A DNA stretch of 64,000 bases, from the NCBI GenBank assembly GCA_003216975.1, contig QCHY01000008.1, positions 1 to 64,000 on the forward strand, read 5' to 3'. The notes under the pieces are model-generated. The model saw nothing but the letters and a program-made list of their open reading frames with translations. It was not told the origin of the DNA and searched no databases. Below are positions 20,324-29,786 of the stretch, one piece after another. Position 1 is the stretch's first letter. Each line of letters starts with the position of its first letter. This stretch comes from Prochlorococcus sp. AG-402-I20 (lineage in GTDB: Bacteria; Cyanobacteriota; Cyanobacteriia; PCC-6307; Cyanobiaceae). The translations under genes and the position numbers were made by a program.

Positions 20324-20524
20324 AGTTTTAGGTCTTAAAAAGGATTTTTTCTTTCACTAGAAATCCTTTGTATTGACACAATTGAGTATCATCCTATAAA
20401 TGCCTTCTAGTCAACTAAGAATTAATATTGTTGACTTAAGAAAACTATCTTTATAAGTTTTTTCAATTTAATTCTCTAATGAAGAGAGATGTTCATGAAA
20501 TAAAACTAAATAGGTAGATAACGT

Positions 20525-20713
20525 TTAAGGACGAAAACCAGCAGGCTCTATTAGCCTAACTTGATTACCACGAGCTGTGAATTCGCGACCTTGGTCGCTT
20601 TGCACTACTACACGGCCACCTGATTTTACACGAATAACTCGAGCCCTGACCCAGCCTAACGCGGCTGACTCAAGAACTTTTACGACATCGCCAGGTTGAA
20701 GATCCAACTCCAT
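20525..20713 (-). CDS. 62-aa conserved small basic protein, SH3-like, unknown function
   Basis: 62 residues beginning MELDLQPGDVVKVLESAA, alternating beta-prone segments with Lys/Arg and Gly turns (VRARVIRVKSGGRVVVQS), as in small SH3-like barrels of RNA-binding or ribosomal proteins. The coding DNA is about half G+C by eye against roughly a third around it, so it stands out. It lies between tRNA-Trp and tRNA-Asp on the same strand. I believe it is the 'hyperconserved' short protein described for Prochlorococcus and marine Synechococcus, but I recall that from memory and could not check it. No biochemical role is known to me. Confidence 0.85.
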   Translation of the reverse strand: MELDLQPGDVVKVLESAALGWVRARVIRVKSGGRVVVQSDQGREFTARGNQVRLIEPAGFRP

Positions 20714-20748
20714 TCTTTAAAAAAGTAACTGTAGAAAGGGTTTTCGAA

Positions 20749-20821
20749 CGCGCCGTGGAGGACTTGAACCCCCGACATCAGGTTTTGGAGACCTGCGTTC
20801 TACCAACTGAACTAACGGCGC
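20749..20821 (-). tRNA. tRNA-Trp (anticodon CCA)
   Basis: A 73-base cloverleaf on the minus strand: acceptor GCGCCGT pairs with ACGGCGC, D arm TAGTTCAGTTGGTAGAAC, anticodon loop CTCCAAA with CCA, T arm GGGGGTTCAAGTCC. The 3' CCA is not encoded. It lies 59 bases downstream of rplS and 35 bases upstream of the 62-residue gene, so it may be processed from the rplS transcript. Confidence 0.97.
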
Positions 20822-20880
20822 ATTTTTATACCCTTTAAGTCATTGTTGACCAATGACTTTTGATTGAGGAGGCCGAGACC

Positions 20881-21369
20881 TCAGCGGTCGAAGCGCTGCT
20901 TTACGCGTGTGGCTTTGCCCACTCGCTCACGCAGATAGAAAAGCTTCGCTCTTCTTACTTTACCTCGGCGTTCAACCTTAATCGATGCAACTTGTGGACT
21001 GTGAACCAGAAAAACTCGTTCGACTCCGATTCCTTGAAAAATGCGCCTTACTGTAATTGTTTGATGGATCCCTCCATGTCGCTTTGCAATTACGACACCT
21101 TCGTATGGCTGTACTCTCTCCTTATTACCCTCGCTTATTCGAACACCAACACGAACGGTGTCTCCAACATAGATGTCAGGAAGATCTTTGTTTATTTGTG
21201 CGTCTTCAAAAGTCTTTATTATTTCTGTAGGAGAGAGCTTTTTAAGTGAAATCTTCTTTCCCTTTGACTTTGATTCAGAAGCATTTTTTACGCCAGATTC
21301 ATCTGGAGCATTTGATTCATCTTCAACTTTTACCTCTTCAGAAGAGGGCTCTTTAGAATCAACTAACAT
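20881..21369 (-). CDS. rplS: 50S ribosomal protein L19
   Basis: Ribosomal protein at the 30S-50S interface. The L19 core begins around residue 45 ([21 protein letters not shown]) and includes [11 protein letters not shown] and the C-terminal [20 protein letters not shown]. About 45 N-terminal residues form an acidic then Lys-rich extension not present in E. coli L19 (about 115 residues). I use the ATG at 21369; a TTG two codons upstream is the alternative. It leads the minus-strand group rplS, tRNA-Trp, 62-residue gene, tRNA-Asp, gltX. Confidence 0.96.
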   Translation of the reverse strand: MLVDSKEPSSEEVKVEDESNAPDESGVKNASESKSKGKKISLKKLSPTEIIKTFEDAQINKDLPDIYVGDTVRVGVRISEGNKERVQPYEGVVIAKRHGGIHQTITVRRIFQGIGVERVFLVHSPQVASIKVERRGKVRRAKLFYLRERVGKATRVKQRFDR

Positions 21370-21669
21370 CGCCAATTACTCTTGATTTAACCGAGCATAT
21401 ATTGTAACCGCTTGTTTCTCAAATTAAAAATTTTTGTACATCTGATCTTTTCATCTCTGTTTGACCACAATGTCCCCATTTGGCTTTTATTCAGTGAGGG
21501 AATGCTCGTTTAAAAAAAATTAGTCTTTGAAAACTTTCCTTTAATATAGAAATTTTATTAAAGAAAAGAATTTTTTTAGTGAAACAGTCCCTACCCTTTT
21601 GATAGTTTAACTATTATTTGATTATTAATAAAAATGCAAATTTTCAGGTTTTTACTTTTTTCCTAAACA
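21370..21669. other. Intergenic region rplS-map without recognised gene
   Basis: About 300 bases between divergent rplS and map. Both promoters must lie here. I see AT-rich runs but no open frame above 20 codons, no tRNA-like fold and no named regulatory site. Confidence 0.5.
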
Positions 21670-22509
21670 ATGAAACTTTTTTCTGATCTTCTTTCTTCGG
21701 CGAATTCAAAAATTCCAATTAATAATGGCCCTGTCATTCAACAAAGGAGAGGGGTTGAAATTAAGTCTTCAAGAGAGATAGAAATAATGCGTAAATCTAG
21801 CAAAATTGTTGCAACTGTATTGAGTGAAATTAGAGATCTAGTTAAACCTGGAATGTCTACTTTGGATTTAGATAATTATGCAGAAAAACGTATCAGACAA
21901 CATGATGCAAAGCCAAGTTTTAAAGGATATCATGGTTTTCCAGGAAGTATATGTTCAAGTATAAATAATGAGGTTGTTCATGGAATTCCAAATAAGACAA
22001 AAATAATTAAAGATGGAGATTTGCTTAAAGTAGATACAGGAGCTTTTTATAATGGTTACCATGGAGATAGTTGTATAACTATTTGTGTAGGTAAAGCTTC
22101 AGATGAAGCAATCAAATTAAGTAAAGTAGCGAAAGAAGCTTTGATGCTTGGAATTAAACAAATTAAACCAAAAAATAAACTTCTTGATATAGCAGGAGCT
22201 ATTGAAGATTATGTGAAAGCTAATGGTTTTAGTGTCGTCGAAGATTACACTGGACATGGCGTGGGTAGGAATCTTCATGAGGAACCTTCGGTATTTAATT
22301 TTAGAACTAATGATTTACCAAATGTAACTCTAAGAGAGGGCATGACAATTGCAGTTGAACCTATAATTAATTTTGGATCAAAATATTGCAAGACACTTCG
22401 TGATGGATGGACAGTAATTACAAAAGATGGAAATCTATCTGCTCAATGGGAGCATACTGTCTTAGTAACAAAAGATGGTTTTGAAATACTAACTGATAGA
22501 GGAGATTGA
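21670..22509 (+). CDS. map: Methionine aminopeptidase type I
   Basis: Removes the initiator Met from new proteins. The 279-residue protein has all metal ligands in order: Asp in [14 protein letters not shown] (two Asp), His in [12 protein letters not shown], Glu in AVEPIINF and Glu in WEHTVLV; the substrate His is in NEVVHGIP. About 28 residues precede the catalytic domain, longer than E. coli MAP. Divergent from rplS, convergent with the SDR gene 16 bases away. Confidence 0.95.
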   Translation: MKLFSDLLSSANSKIPINNGPVIQQRRGVEIKSSREIEIMRKSSKIVATVLSEIRDLVKPGMSTLDLDNYAEKRIRQHDAKPSFKGYHGFPGSICSSINNEVVHGIPNKTKIIKDGDLLKVDTGAFYNGYHGDSCITICVGKASDEAIKLSKVAKEALMLGIKQIKPKNKLLDIAGAIEDYVKANGFSVVEDYTGHGVGRNLHEEPSVFNFRTNDLPNVTLREGMTIAVEPIINFGSKYCKTLRDGWTVITKDGNLSAQWEHTVLVTKDGFEILTDRGD

Positions 22510-22524
22510 TTCCTTTTTAGAAGT

Positions 22525-23274
22525 TTAATTTGAGTATATTTTATATATAAATCTTATATATAATATTCTAATTGATTCAACAATAGGCATTATTAAATAA
22601 GTTATAGGATTAGGTGAAACTATGATTAAATAATTATCTTTTTCTGCTTTTTGGATTATTTTTTTTGCTACAAATTTAGGGTTCATTATCCCTTGTGGAT
22701 TTAATTCTGATTTAAAAGGTCCTAAGATTAATTTCTTGATAATAAAAGAATGTCTTTTTTCAATTAATGATTTACTTTTTTTTAAACTTACAAGCTCACC
22801 AATTAGACGTTTTGTTATTTCATATACTGGACTAAAAGCTATTTGAATCTCTGCTTCAGATGTATTTACCCATACTTCCTTTGAATTATCATTTTTTAAA
22901 TTATTTGAAAGAGCTAGATTATCAAATATTTCTATTAATCTCCAATGACTAAGAGAATTTATTTCTATCGCTCTATTTATTTCATTTGAGCCAATCATTC
23001 CTTTTGGATTGAATCCATGATTAATTATTAAAATATCAATATTAGCAAGGCTTTTTGAGAGGAGTGTCTCTTTGCCGCAGGACCAGAGAATCCATTCGTC
23101 TGGTGTGTTTTCATTAGAGTTACAATTATTTTTTTTTGTATGAGTTAATCCAACTACATAAGCCCCTTTTTCTTTCAGTACTTCAATAAGTGACTTTCCT
23201 AGAGTCCCATTAGCACCAGTTATGGCAATTTTTAAACCATTAAACCTTGAGGCGGTTGAAAAGTTTTTCTTCAT
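22525..23274 (-). CDS. Short-chain dehydrogenase/reductase, substrate unknown
   Basis: 249 residues with the SDR cofactor motif TGANGTLG near 19-26, an NHG in place of NNAG (DILIINHGFNPKG near 80-92) and a catalytic YEITK (Y-x3-K) near 155-159. The C-terminus ends in a hydrophobic, possibly membrane-associated stretch (YLIMPIVESIRILYIRFIY), unusual for soluble SDRs. Substrate and pathway cannot be read from sequence; the flanking genes give no hint. The coding region is visibly AT-rich, even for this window. Confidence 0.75.
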   Translation of the reverse strand: MKKNFSTASRFNGLKIAITGANGTLGKSLIEVLKEKGAYVVGLTHTKKNNCNSNENTPDEWILWSCGKETLLSKSLANIDILIINHGFNPKGMIGSNEINRAIEINSLSHWRLIEIFDNLALSNNLKNDNSKEVWVNTSEAEIQIAFSPVYEITKRLIGELVSLKKSKSLIEKRHSFIIKKLILGPFKSELNPQGIMNPKFVAKKIIQKAEKDNYLIIVSPNPITYLIMPIVESIRILYIRFIYKIYSN

Positions 23275-23424
23275 TGATTTGAATCTATTGGATTTTTTGC
23301 AAGAAAATTAGGAATTAATGAAGAATAATTTTCTAGTTTCTATTTTATACAGATTTAGTGTTGAGAACTTTTTCAAAAAGACTAAACTTATAAAGTTATA
23401 AATCTCACATCAGATCTTTAATTA

Positions 23425-24516
23425 ATGAGCAAAACCTTTCTAATTGGATCATGTGAACCATTTAGCGGTAAGTCAGCATTAGTTCTTGGCATAGCAAGAA
23501 AATTAATTGCTTCAAATCATTTGGTTAGATTTGGTAAACCATTAGCGACAAGCCTTGAATTAAATGTCTCTAAAAAGGGAGACATTCAAGATATGATTGA
23601 TGATGATGTCAGGTTTGTTGGAGAGACATTACTATTACCTTCTGAAAATTTAATTCCTTCCATTCAGTTTTTAGCTGCCTCTACTGCCAGCAAGAGAATT
23701 CAAGATAATATCTTAGATACTGGGATTAAATTTGATGAGTTCAAGTTATCTCTTGATTCTTCTGGTGATGCTATCAATATCCTTGAAGCAGCAGGTAGCT
23801 TGCATGAAGGTCTTTTGTATGGATTAAGTCTTAGTCAACTTGCACAAGGTTTAAATGCTAAAGTTTTACTTGCTCATTTTTGGCAAGATAGTAGAAGCGT
23901 TGAAGCTTTATTGGAGGCTAAAAATCAACTAGGAAATTATTTAAGTGGTGTTATTTTAAATGCTGTTAATCCTGATCAAATTAAAGAAATAAAAGAAAAT
24001 ATAGTCCCATCTCTAAAGTCACTTGGTTTAGATATTTTTGGAGTAATGCCAAGGTCCCCTTTACTGAGGAGTGTCACTGTTGAAGAATTGGTTAGACGTT
24101 TAAATGCTCGAGTAATTTGTTGCTCTGACAGGCTTGAGTTAATGGTCGAAACATTGAGTATAGGGGCAATGAGTGTGAATTCTGCAATGGAATTTTTTCG
24201 AAGAAGGCGCAATATGGCAGTAGTAACAGGAGCTGATCGAACAGATATTCAGTTAGCGGCTTTGGAAGCATCTACTCAATGTCTAATACTTACGGGCGCT
24301 GGCGAACCTCTACCACAATTAATTAATAGATCAGAAGAGTTAGAAGTTCCATTACTAAAAGTTGATAGAGATACTCTCTCAACAGTTGAGGTCATTGAGC
24401 AAGCATTTGGTCATGTTCGTCTTCATGAGACAGTAAAAGCTACTTATGCTTTTCGTTTAGTACAAGAACATTGTGATCTTGATCGAATCTTTAAAACTTT
24501 AGGAATTTCCTCTTGA
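23425..24516 (+). CDS. P-loop/DRTGG-domain protein, phosphotransacetylase N-terminal-like
   Basis: 363 residues combining a BioD/CobB-like P-loop NTPase domain (GSCEPFSGKSALVLGIARKL from about residue 8) with a DRTGG domain near 215-320 (VVTGADRTDIQLAAL). These two domains form the N-terminal part of long bacterial phosphotransacetylases, but the catalytic acetyltransferase domain is absent. The family occurs as a stand-alone protein in cyanobacteria. A regulatory or acyl-phosphate sensing role is plausible but unproven. The next gene starts 41 bases later on the same strand and is likely co-transcribed. Confidence 0.75.
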   Translation: MSKTFLIGSCEPFSGKSALVLGIARKLIASNHLVRFGKPLATSLELNVSKKGDIQDMIDDDVRFVGETLLLPSENLIPSIQFLAASTASKRIQDNILDTGIKFDEFKLSLDSSGDAINILEAAGSLHEGLLYGLSLSQLAQGLNAKVLLAHFWQDSRSVEALLEAKNQLGNYLSGVILNAVNPDQIKEIKENIVPSLKSLGLDIFGVMPRSPLLRSVTVEELVRRLNARVICCSDRLELMVETLSIGAMSVNSAMEFFRRRRNMAVVTGADRTDIQLAALEASTQCLILTGAGEPLPQLINRSEELEVPLLKVDRDTLSTVEVIEQAFGHVRLHETVKATYAFRLVQEHCDLDRIFKTLGISS

Positions 24517-24556
24517 GTTCAGGAATAGTGGCTACCTTTAAATTATCTGAATTAGG

Positions 24557-25075
24557 ATGTCCTTGAGTCGATCACTCGATCTTCCTGCATTGGGACGAGT
24601 TGATACTCTCGCTCAGGAATTGGCCTTGTTGAAAAATGAGGGAAAAAGAAGGATTGCTTTTTTAGGGAGCAGGCATGTACCTGTTGTTTCTATTCATATA
24701 GTTGAATTGATAGCAAGGTCTTTGGCTCAAGAGGGTCATTCGATAATTACCTCAGGCTCTCAAGGCGTAAATGCTGCAGTAATAAGAGCAGTTCTGGATG
24801 TAAACCCCTCACTTTTAACTGTTTTGTTACCTCAATCTTTAGATAGGCAAACTGTAGAGGTTAAGGATCTTCTTAGTAGCGTTTTACATTTAATAGAAAA
24901 AGAAGACAGTAATGATTTACCTTTGCCAATGGCAAGTAGCCTTTGCAATCAAGAAATTATTAACAGATGTGATCAATTAATTTGTTTTGCCTTCCATGAC
25001 AGTGAAACATTATTGAGTAGTTGCCATAGTGCTGAAGATATGGGAAAAATTGTAAGCCTGATGTTTTTTGATTGA
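24557..25075 (+). CDS. Rossmann-fold protein of DprA/LOG-like type, unknown role
   Basis: 172 residues with a nucleotide-binding-like start (IAFLGSRHVPVVSIHIVELIARSL, quoted in part) and ITSGSQGVNAAVIRAVL near 75, resembling the Rossmann cores of DprA and lysine-decarboxylase-like (LOG) proteins. It lacks the extra domains of DprA, so DNA uptake is not supported. The second half ends with NRCDQLICFAFHD. It starts 41 bases after the P-loop/DRTGG gene and probably belongs to the same transcript. The exact family is uncertain. Confidence 0.6.
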   Translation: MSLSRSLDLPALGRVDTLAQELALLKNEGKRRIAFLGSRHVPVVSIHIVELIARSLAQEGHSIITSGSQGVNAAVIRAVLDVNPSLLTVLLPQSLDRQTVEVKDLLSSVLHLIEKEDSNDLPLPMASSLCNQEIINRCDQLICFAFHDSETLLSSCHSAEDMGKIVSLMFFD

Positions 25076-25196
25076 TTTTTAATCTAAAAAATCATCTACT
25101 TGTTGATATTTTTAAGTCTTATAAATATCTCAAAAGTATATTTATAAGCAATTTTGCTTTTTGTTCATAAAATGGTTGAAACAAATAGAAATTTTT

Positions 25197-25694
25197 ATGC
25201 CCTCTTCTTATTCTTTTGATGTGGTTTCAGACTTTGATCAGCAGGAATTAGTAAATGCTATTGATCAATTGAGGAGAGAAGTGGATCAAAGGTACGATTT
25301 AAAAGACTCAAAGACAAAAATAGATATTAAAGAAGATGAATTATCTATTGTCTCTCTAAGCGACATGACAATCGAATCTGTAAAAGATATTTTATTACAG
25401 AAAGCTACTAAAAGAAATTTATCATTAAAGATATTTGATTTTCAAAAAATTGAAACTATAGGAGGAAATATGGTTATGCAAATTGTTAAATTAAAGAAAG
25501 GCCTGCCCCAAGAAATCTCAAAGAAATTAAGTAAGTTAGTTCGAGATAGTTTGAAGAAAGTAACTGTATCAATACAAGGAGATAGCTTGAGAATTACAGG
25601 TAAAAATAAAGATGATTTGCAATCTGCAATTAATTTAATTAAGAAGCAGGAAGATTCTCTAGACATAGCTCTACAATTTCAAAATTATAGATAG
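25197..25694 (+). CDS. yajQ: YajQ family nucleotide-binding protein (DUF520)
   Basis: 165-residue protein of the YajQ family; members bind nucleotides, including cyclic di-GMP in Xanthomonas, and act as regulators. Signature parts are SYSFDVVSDFDQQELVNAID at the N-terminus, RYDLKDSKTKI near 28-38 and KDDLQSAINLIKKQ near the end. I chose the ATG at 25197, which gives the standard MPSSYSFDVVS start; a TTG at 25161 would add 12 residues not typical of the family. Followed by a 64-residue gene. Confidence 0.92.
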   Translation: MPSSYSFDVVSDFDQQELVNAIDQLRREVDQRYDLKDSKTKIDIKEDELSIVSLSDMTIESVKDILLQKATKRNLSLKIFDFQKIETIGGNMVMQIVKLKKGLPQEISKKLSKLVRDSLKKVTVSIQGDSLRITGKNKDDLQSAINLIKKQEDSLDIALQFQNYR

Positions 25695-25734
25695 TAAATT
25701 ATTTTAAAAACCTTATCACTAATATTTTTTTCTT

Positions 25735-25929
25735 ATGGAGCAATTAATTGAAAGACTTTCTATAAAAGCAGTTGTTTTATCCGGACAGTCAAAAAAAGAA
25801 TTAGAAAGAACATGTTGGATGATTGTTCATGAGCACAAACATGGGGTGATGCCAACAGAATATGATATTAGGGAGATTGATGAAGAACTTTATTTGGAGG
25901 TTTTGAAAAAAGCTAGAGATATGGCTTAG
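25735..25929 (+). CDS. Conserved small protein, 64 aa, unknown function
   Basis: 64 residues, mostly helix-forming and charged, starting MEQLIERLSIKAVVLSG with a CWMIVHEHKHGVMPTEYDI middle that could bind a metal through its Cys and His residues. ATG start 40 bases after yajQ on the same strand. No family recognised; the coding character (codon pattern, clean start and stop, tight spacing) supports a real gene. Confidence 0.6.
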   Translation: MEQLIERLSIKAVVLSGQSKKELERTCWMIVHEHKHGVMPTEYDIREIDEELYLEVLKKARDMA

Positions 25930-26067
25930 GTATGTAAGAGATAAGTTTTGTATTTATTTAAAATCAAAAGCTGGCGGGCTTAAAAATAAATTTATTATTT
26001 TTTCTATCTAACAATTTTCGCAATACTTGCTAAAGCAACATAAAATCATTTCTAGATAATTTTTTTT

Positions 26068-26871
26068 ATGACAACTCCATTTCGTAATGTGACTCCGAAT
26101 GGACCAGGTGGCACAACAACTCTTCTACTTGTCCTTTCATTTACTGGATTTTTACTTCTTACTCAAGCATTTTTCGTTGTTCCTGCTGGACAAGTTTCAG
26201 TTGTCACAACATTAGGGAAAGTAAGTGGTGGATCTCGTAAACCTGGTTTAAATTTCAAAGTACCTTTTGTTCAAAATACTTATCCTTTTAATGTTCAAAC
26301 TCAAGTTAGACCTGAAAAGTTTGATTCACTAACTAAAGATTTGCAAGTCATTTCTGCCACGGCGACTGTTAAATATGCTTTGAAACCTAATGAGGCGGGA
26401 AGAGTTTTTAAAACTATCTCTTATAACGATAGAGAGATTTATAACAGGATTATTCAACCATCATTACTTAAAGCACTAAAGTCAGTTTTTTCAAAGTATG
26501 AGTTGGTTACAATAGCTAGTTCATGGAGTGATATTTCTGAGTTGGTTGAGCAAACAGTAGCTGATGAACTTAATAAATTTGACTACGTTGATGTTCAATC
26601 ACTCGATTTGACTGGCTTGACTATCGCTGATGAATATCGAGCAGCTATCGAACAAAAACAGATTGCTGAGCAGCAACTATTGAGAGCTCAAACTGAAGTA
26701 AAAATTGCAGAGCAAGAAGCTCTTAGATACGACACATTAAATAAAAGTCTTGATGATCAAGTTCTTTTCAAATTGTTTTTAGATAAATGGAATGGTGAGA
26801 CACAAGTTGTTCCTTCATTACCTGGAAATAGTTCAGGAAATGTTCCTGTAATTGTTAGAGGTAAAAATTAA
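26068..26871 (+). CDS. SPFH/Band 7 membrane protein (prohibitin-like)
   Basis: 267 residues with one N-terminal membrane helix at about 17-37, then an SPFH domain (VPAGQVSVVTTLGKVSG and FNVQTQVRPEKFDSL) and a coiled-coil tail (IEQKQIAEQQLLRAQTEV). This is the prohibitin branch of SPFH proteins, which form large ring or cage complexes in membranes and shield or chaperone membrane proteins; in cyanobacteria they are found in plasma and thylakoid membranes. A perfect hairpin follows the stop codon. Confidence 0.88.
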   Translation: MTTPFRNVTPNGPGGTTTLLLVLSFTGFLLLTQAFFVVPAGQVSVVTTLGKVSGGSRKPGLNFKVPFVQNTYPFNVQTQVRPEKFDSLTKDLQVISATATVKYALKPNEAGRVFKTISYNDREIYNRIIQPSLLKALKSVFSKYELVTIASSWSDISELVEQTVADELNKFDYVDVQSLDLTGLTIADEYRAAIEQKQIAEQQLLRAQTEVKIAEQEALRYDTLNKSLDDQVLFKLFLDKWNGETQVVPSLPGNSSGNVPVIVRGKN

Positions 26872-26890
26872 TTATCTTTAAAAATTAAAT

Positions 26891-26928
26891 ATAAAAATCC
26901 AATTTATTAATTTAAATTGGATTTTTAT
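26891..26928. terminator. Bidirectional hairpin terminator between SPFH gene and hemL
   Basis: A perfect 15-base inverted repeat (26891-26905 with 26914-26928, loop of 8) with A-run on one side and T-run on the other (AAAAATCCAATTT / AAATTGGATTTTT). It fits Rho-independent termination of both convergent transcripts. It touches the hemL stop codon. It is the clearest terminator in the window. Confidence 0.8.
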
Positions 26929-28226
26929 TATGAGAGTTCTGAGAAACTTTCTTGAAAAGCTTTTATTGTCGAATTTATATCATCTTCAGAATGTGCAAGT
27001 GATGTAAAACCCGCTTCGAATGCACTTGGCGCTAAGTAAACACCTTTTTGAAGCATCAGTCTATGCAATTTACTAAATCGATTTGTATCAGCAGATTTAG
27101 CTTCTTCAAAGTTTCTAACTGGTCCTTCACAAAGATAAAAACCAAACATTGCGCTAATGCTCTGACCATAAATGGAAATATTTGATTCTTTGGCAGCCTT
27201 AATGACTCCATCAACAAGCTTTTTCGTAAGAGCTTCTAATTTTTCATAGGTCCCTTCTTGCTTAAGAAGATCAAGAGTTTTAATGCCGGCTGTCATAGCA
27301 AGAGGATTACCGCTTAATGTACCTGCTTGATACATGGGACCAGAAGGGGAAACCATTGACATGATTTCTTTGCGACCTCCATAGGCCCCTACTGGAAGTC
27401 CTCCACCAATTACCTTCCCCATAGTGGTTAAATCAGGAGTTACTCCAAAACGTTCTTGGGCACCTCCATAGCTGATTCGAAAACCGGTCATTACTTCATC
27501 AAAAACTAAAAGAGCACCGTTCTCATGCGTTACCTCTCTCAAACCTTCTAAGAATCCTGGTTCAGGTGTGATGAAGCCAGCATTTCCAACAACAGGCTCT
27601 AGGATGACGCCAGAAATAGCATCTGGGTTTTCAGCAAAAAGCTCTTTTACAGCCTCAAGATCGTTGTAAGGAGCGGTAAGCGTATTGGCAGTTGTACTTC
27701 TTGGAACACCTGGTGAGTCTGGTAGACCAAGTGTTGCTACTCCTGAGCCTGCTTTCACTAAAAACATATCTGCATGCCCGTGATAGCAACCCTCGAACTT
27801 AATAACTTTATCCCTGCCAGTAAAAGCTCTCATCAAACGAAGAACAGCCATACAAGCTTCTGTGCCGCTATTAACAAAGCGAACCATCTCAACGCTTGGT
27901 ACGGCATCTATGACCATTTCAGCGAGCTTATTCTCGAGCACACAAGGGGCTCCAAAGCTAGTACCTTTTTCAAGTGTTTCTTGAAGAGCAGAAATCACCT
28001 CTGGGTGAGCATGACCACAAATCGCAGGTCCCCAGCTACCTACATAGTCGATGTATCTGTTTCCATCAACATCCCAAGCATAAGGACCCTTTACTCGATC
28101 AAAAACGATTGGATCCCCTTCAACAGATTTGAAAGCTCTTACAGGTGAACTGACTCCACCAGGCATTAAATTTTTGGCAGAGCCAAAAATTTCTTCAGAT
28201 CTTTTTGTGTTCAACGCGTCTGTCAC
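26928..28226 (-). CDS. hemL: Glutamate-1-semialdehyde 2,1-aminomutase
   Basis: PLP enzyme that makes 5-aminolevulinate from glutamate-1-semialdehyde, the entry to haem, chlorophyll and cobamide synthesis. The 432-residue protein has the PLP Lys at K271 in [13 protein letters not shown], the cofactor Asp at 243 in [10 protein letters not shown], and the N-terminal [12 protein letters not shown] typical of GSAM. It starts with GTG at 28226. A 30-codon frame upstream ends on the GTGA overlap and could act as a leader. gltX and hemC of the same route are also in this window. Confidence 0.97.
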   Translation of the reverse strand: MTDALNTKRSEEIFGSAKNLMPGGVSSPVRAFKSVEGDPIVFDRVKGPYAWDVDGNRYIDYVGSWGPAICGHAHPEVISALQETLEKGTSFGAPCVLENKLAEMVIDAVPSVEMVRFVNSGTEACMAVLRLMRAFTGRDKVIKFEGCYHGHADMFLVKAGSGVATLGLPDSPGVPRSTTANTLTAPYNDLEAVKELFAENPDAISGVILEPVVGNAGFITPEPGFLEGLREVTHENGALLVFDEVMTGFRISYGGAQERFGVTPDLTTMGKVIGGGLPVGAYGGRKEIMSMVSPSGPMYQAGTLSGNPLAMTAGIKTLDLLKQEGTYEKLEALTKKLVDGVIKAAKESNISIYGQSISAMFGFYLCEGPVRNFEEAKSADTNRFSKLHRLMLQKGVYLAPSAFEAGFTSLAHSEDDINSTIKAFQESFSELS

Positions 28227-28496
28227 AGCACCTCAGCGAATGAGCTCATAAACACAGTTCGCCATAATGGCCTAAAAGTGACTGATTCGTCTAAATTTTT
28301 GAATCTGTTCAGCATCTGGTTATTTTTTTTTAATCTTTACTAGATCTATCTTGATAAACGTGCTGAATCCTAAAAACAAGTGTACGATTGACTTTCTTGG
28401 AGATGATGCCCCTTAAATTCAATGTTTTTTGTCTAATTGTAAATATTTGATTTGTTAATTCTGTGATGATTTGAAAATAGAAAAAAACCTAATTTT

Positions 28497-29324
28497 TTAA
28501 AAGAAAAATTCATTTTCAACATCTGATGGAGGCCAGCTAATGTCGACAACTACAGGCGCGTGATCACTAGGTTTTTCTCTAGATCTTGGCTCTTTGTCGA
28601 TCCAAGAACTATTGACGTAACTGAGAATATCTTCTGTTAAGTAAATATGATCTATTCGCCAACCCTTGTCTCTTTCCCAGGCTGAATGGCGATAATCCCA
28701 CCAAGACCAATTTTTATCAGCTGGTTCAAAAATTCTAAAAACATCTTCTAATTCCTCTCCTAAAGCATCTCTAAGCAATTTTCTTTCTTTTGAAGAAGCC
28801 ATAATTGATTCTTTATAGTTACTTGGTGTATGTATATCTCTATCCTCAGGGGCAATATTAAAGTCTCCTAATAAACATATAGGTCTATGACTTGAATAAA
28901 TTTTTCTTAGATAAATTTGTAGACATTCTAGCCATTTTTCCTTATAAATAAACTTATCTGAATTTATAGATGATCCATTTGGAACATAAACATTTATAAT
29001 TCTAATGTCATTGATTTCAGCACTTATTATTCTTTTTTGATCTTTTAATTCAGGTGAATATTTATAGTCATTGATTACTTCATCAAAACCAATCTTTATA
29101 TTATTAATTGGGAAACGACTTATTATTGCTACTCCATTGTAGGATTTTTGCCCAGAAATTGATACCTCATATCCAAGATTTGAAAAAATTTCAACTGGAA
29201 AAAACTTATCTTCTGTTTTTGTCTCTTGTAAGCAAAGAATGTCAATTTTGTTAGTGACAAGCCATTCTTTGACAAGATCTATTCTTGAACGAATAGAATT
29301 GACATTCCAGGTTGCAACAAGCAA
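28497..29324 (-). CDS. xth: Exodeoxyribonuclease III (AP endonuclease)
   Basis: Base-excision-repair nuclease that cuts at abasic sites and has 3' exonuclease and phosphatase activity. The 275-residue protein shows WNVNSIRSR at 6-14, LQETKTED near 35 (metal Glu), LLGDFNIAPEDRD near 150 (Asp-Asn), and SDHAPVVVDI near the C-terminus (catalytic Asp-His). A TTG start is used; the first residues MLVATWNVNSI are canonical. Divergent from the 111-residue gene with 57 bases between. Confidence 0.95.
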   Translation of the reverse strand: MLVATWNVNSIRSRIDLVKEWLVTNKIDILCLQETKTEDKFFPVEIFSNLGYEVSISGQKSYNGVAIISRFPINNIKIGFDEVINDYKYSPELKDQKRIISAEINDIRIINVYVPNGSSINSDKFIYKEKWLECLQIYLRKIYSSHRPICLLGDFNIAPEDRDIHTPSNYKESIMASSKERKLLRDALGEELEDVFRIFEPADKNWSWWDYRHSAWERDKGWRIDHIYLTEDILSYVNSSWIDKEPRSREKPSDHAPVVVDISWPPSDVENEFFF

Positions 29325-29381
29325 GAGTTAAAATTTTATTGATTAAGTTATTATCATGTAAATTCAGACGAAAACTTAGTT

Positions 29382-29717
29382 TTGCAACGAACTACACGTT
29401 TTTTTAATAGTCAATTGTTGTTGACTCTCACTTGTTTAGCACCAATTTTAATGACGGTAGGACAAGTTTTTTCTTCTTCAAGAACAATAAGAATTTCTGA
29501 AGTTAAAAATTATTCAATTGATGAGAAAAGAGATATTTATAGTACTTTTGATACAGAAGACCAAATTGATCAAGGTTTACCAATAGATCCATTTGATTTA
29601 ATGAACCGGCTTAAACAAGCAGGAGCGATGAATAATGCTACATCTCCATCAGATGCGCTCGATGAAGCTCTCAATGCATTTGATCAGTCAGAGTATGAAA
29701 ATGTCCCAAATGAATAA
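29382..29717 (+). CDS. Exported small protein, 111 aa, unknown function
   Basis: 111 residues with a signal-peptide-like start (Arg residues then a hydrophobic stretch LLLTLTCLAPILMTVGQVFSS at about 12-32) and a polar, acidic remainder. A DPFDLMNRLKQAGAMN segment near 61-76 followed by Ser/Asp/Glu-rich sequence suggests a helical lumenal or periplasmic protein. TTG start, no strong ribosome-binding site, so the exact start is unsure. Family not recognised. It is divergent from xth and upstream of the 215-residue gene. Confidence 0.55.
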   Translation: MQRTTRFFNSQLLLTLTCLAPILMTVGQVFSSSRTIRISEVKNYSIDEKRDIYSTFDTEDQIDQGLPIDPFDLMNRLKQAGAMNNATSPSDALDEALNAFDQSEYENVPNE

Positions 29718-29786
29718 AATCAGAATAGTATTTGTAGGATTTTGGTAAATTTAAGATTGGTCACTAATGGCCTATTTATTAAATAG

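Noticed and set aside
20860-21249. 129-codon plus-strand frame over rplS
   Set aside because: Antisense to the highly conserved L19 gene, whose basic composition leaves the other strand open; no ribosome-binding site or family match.
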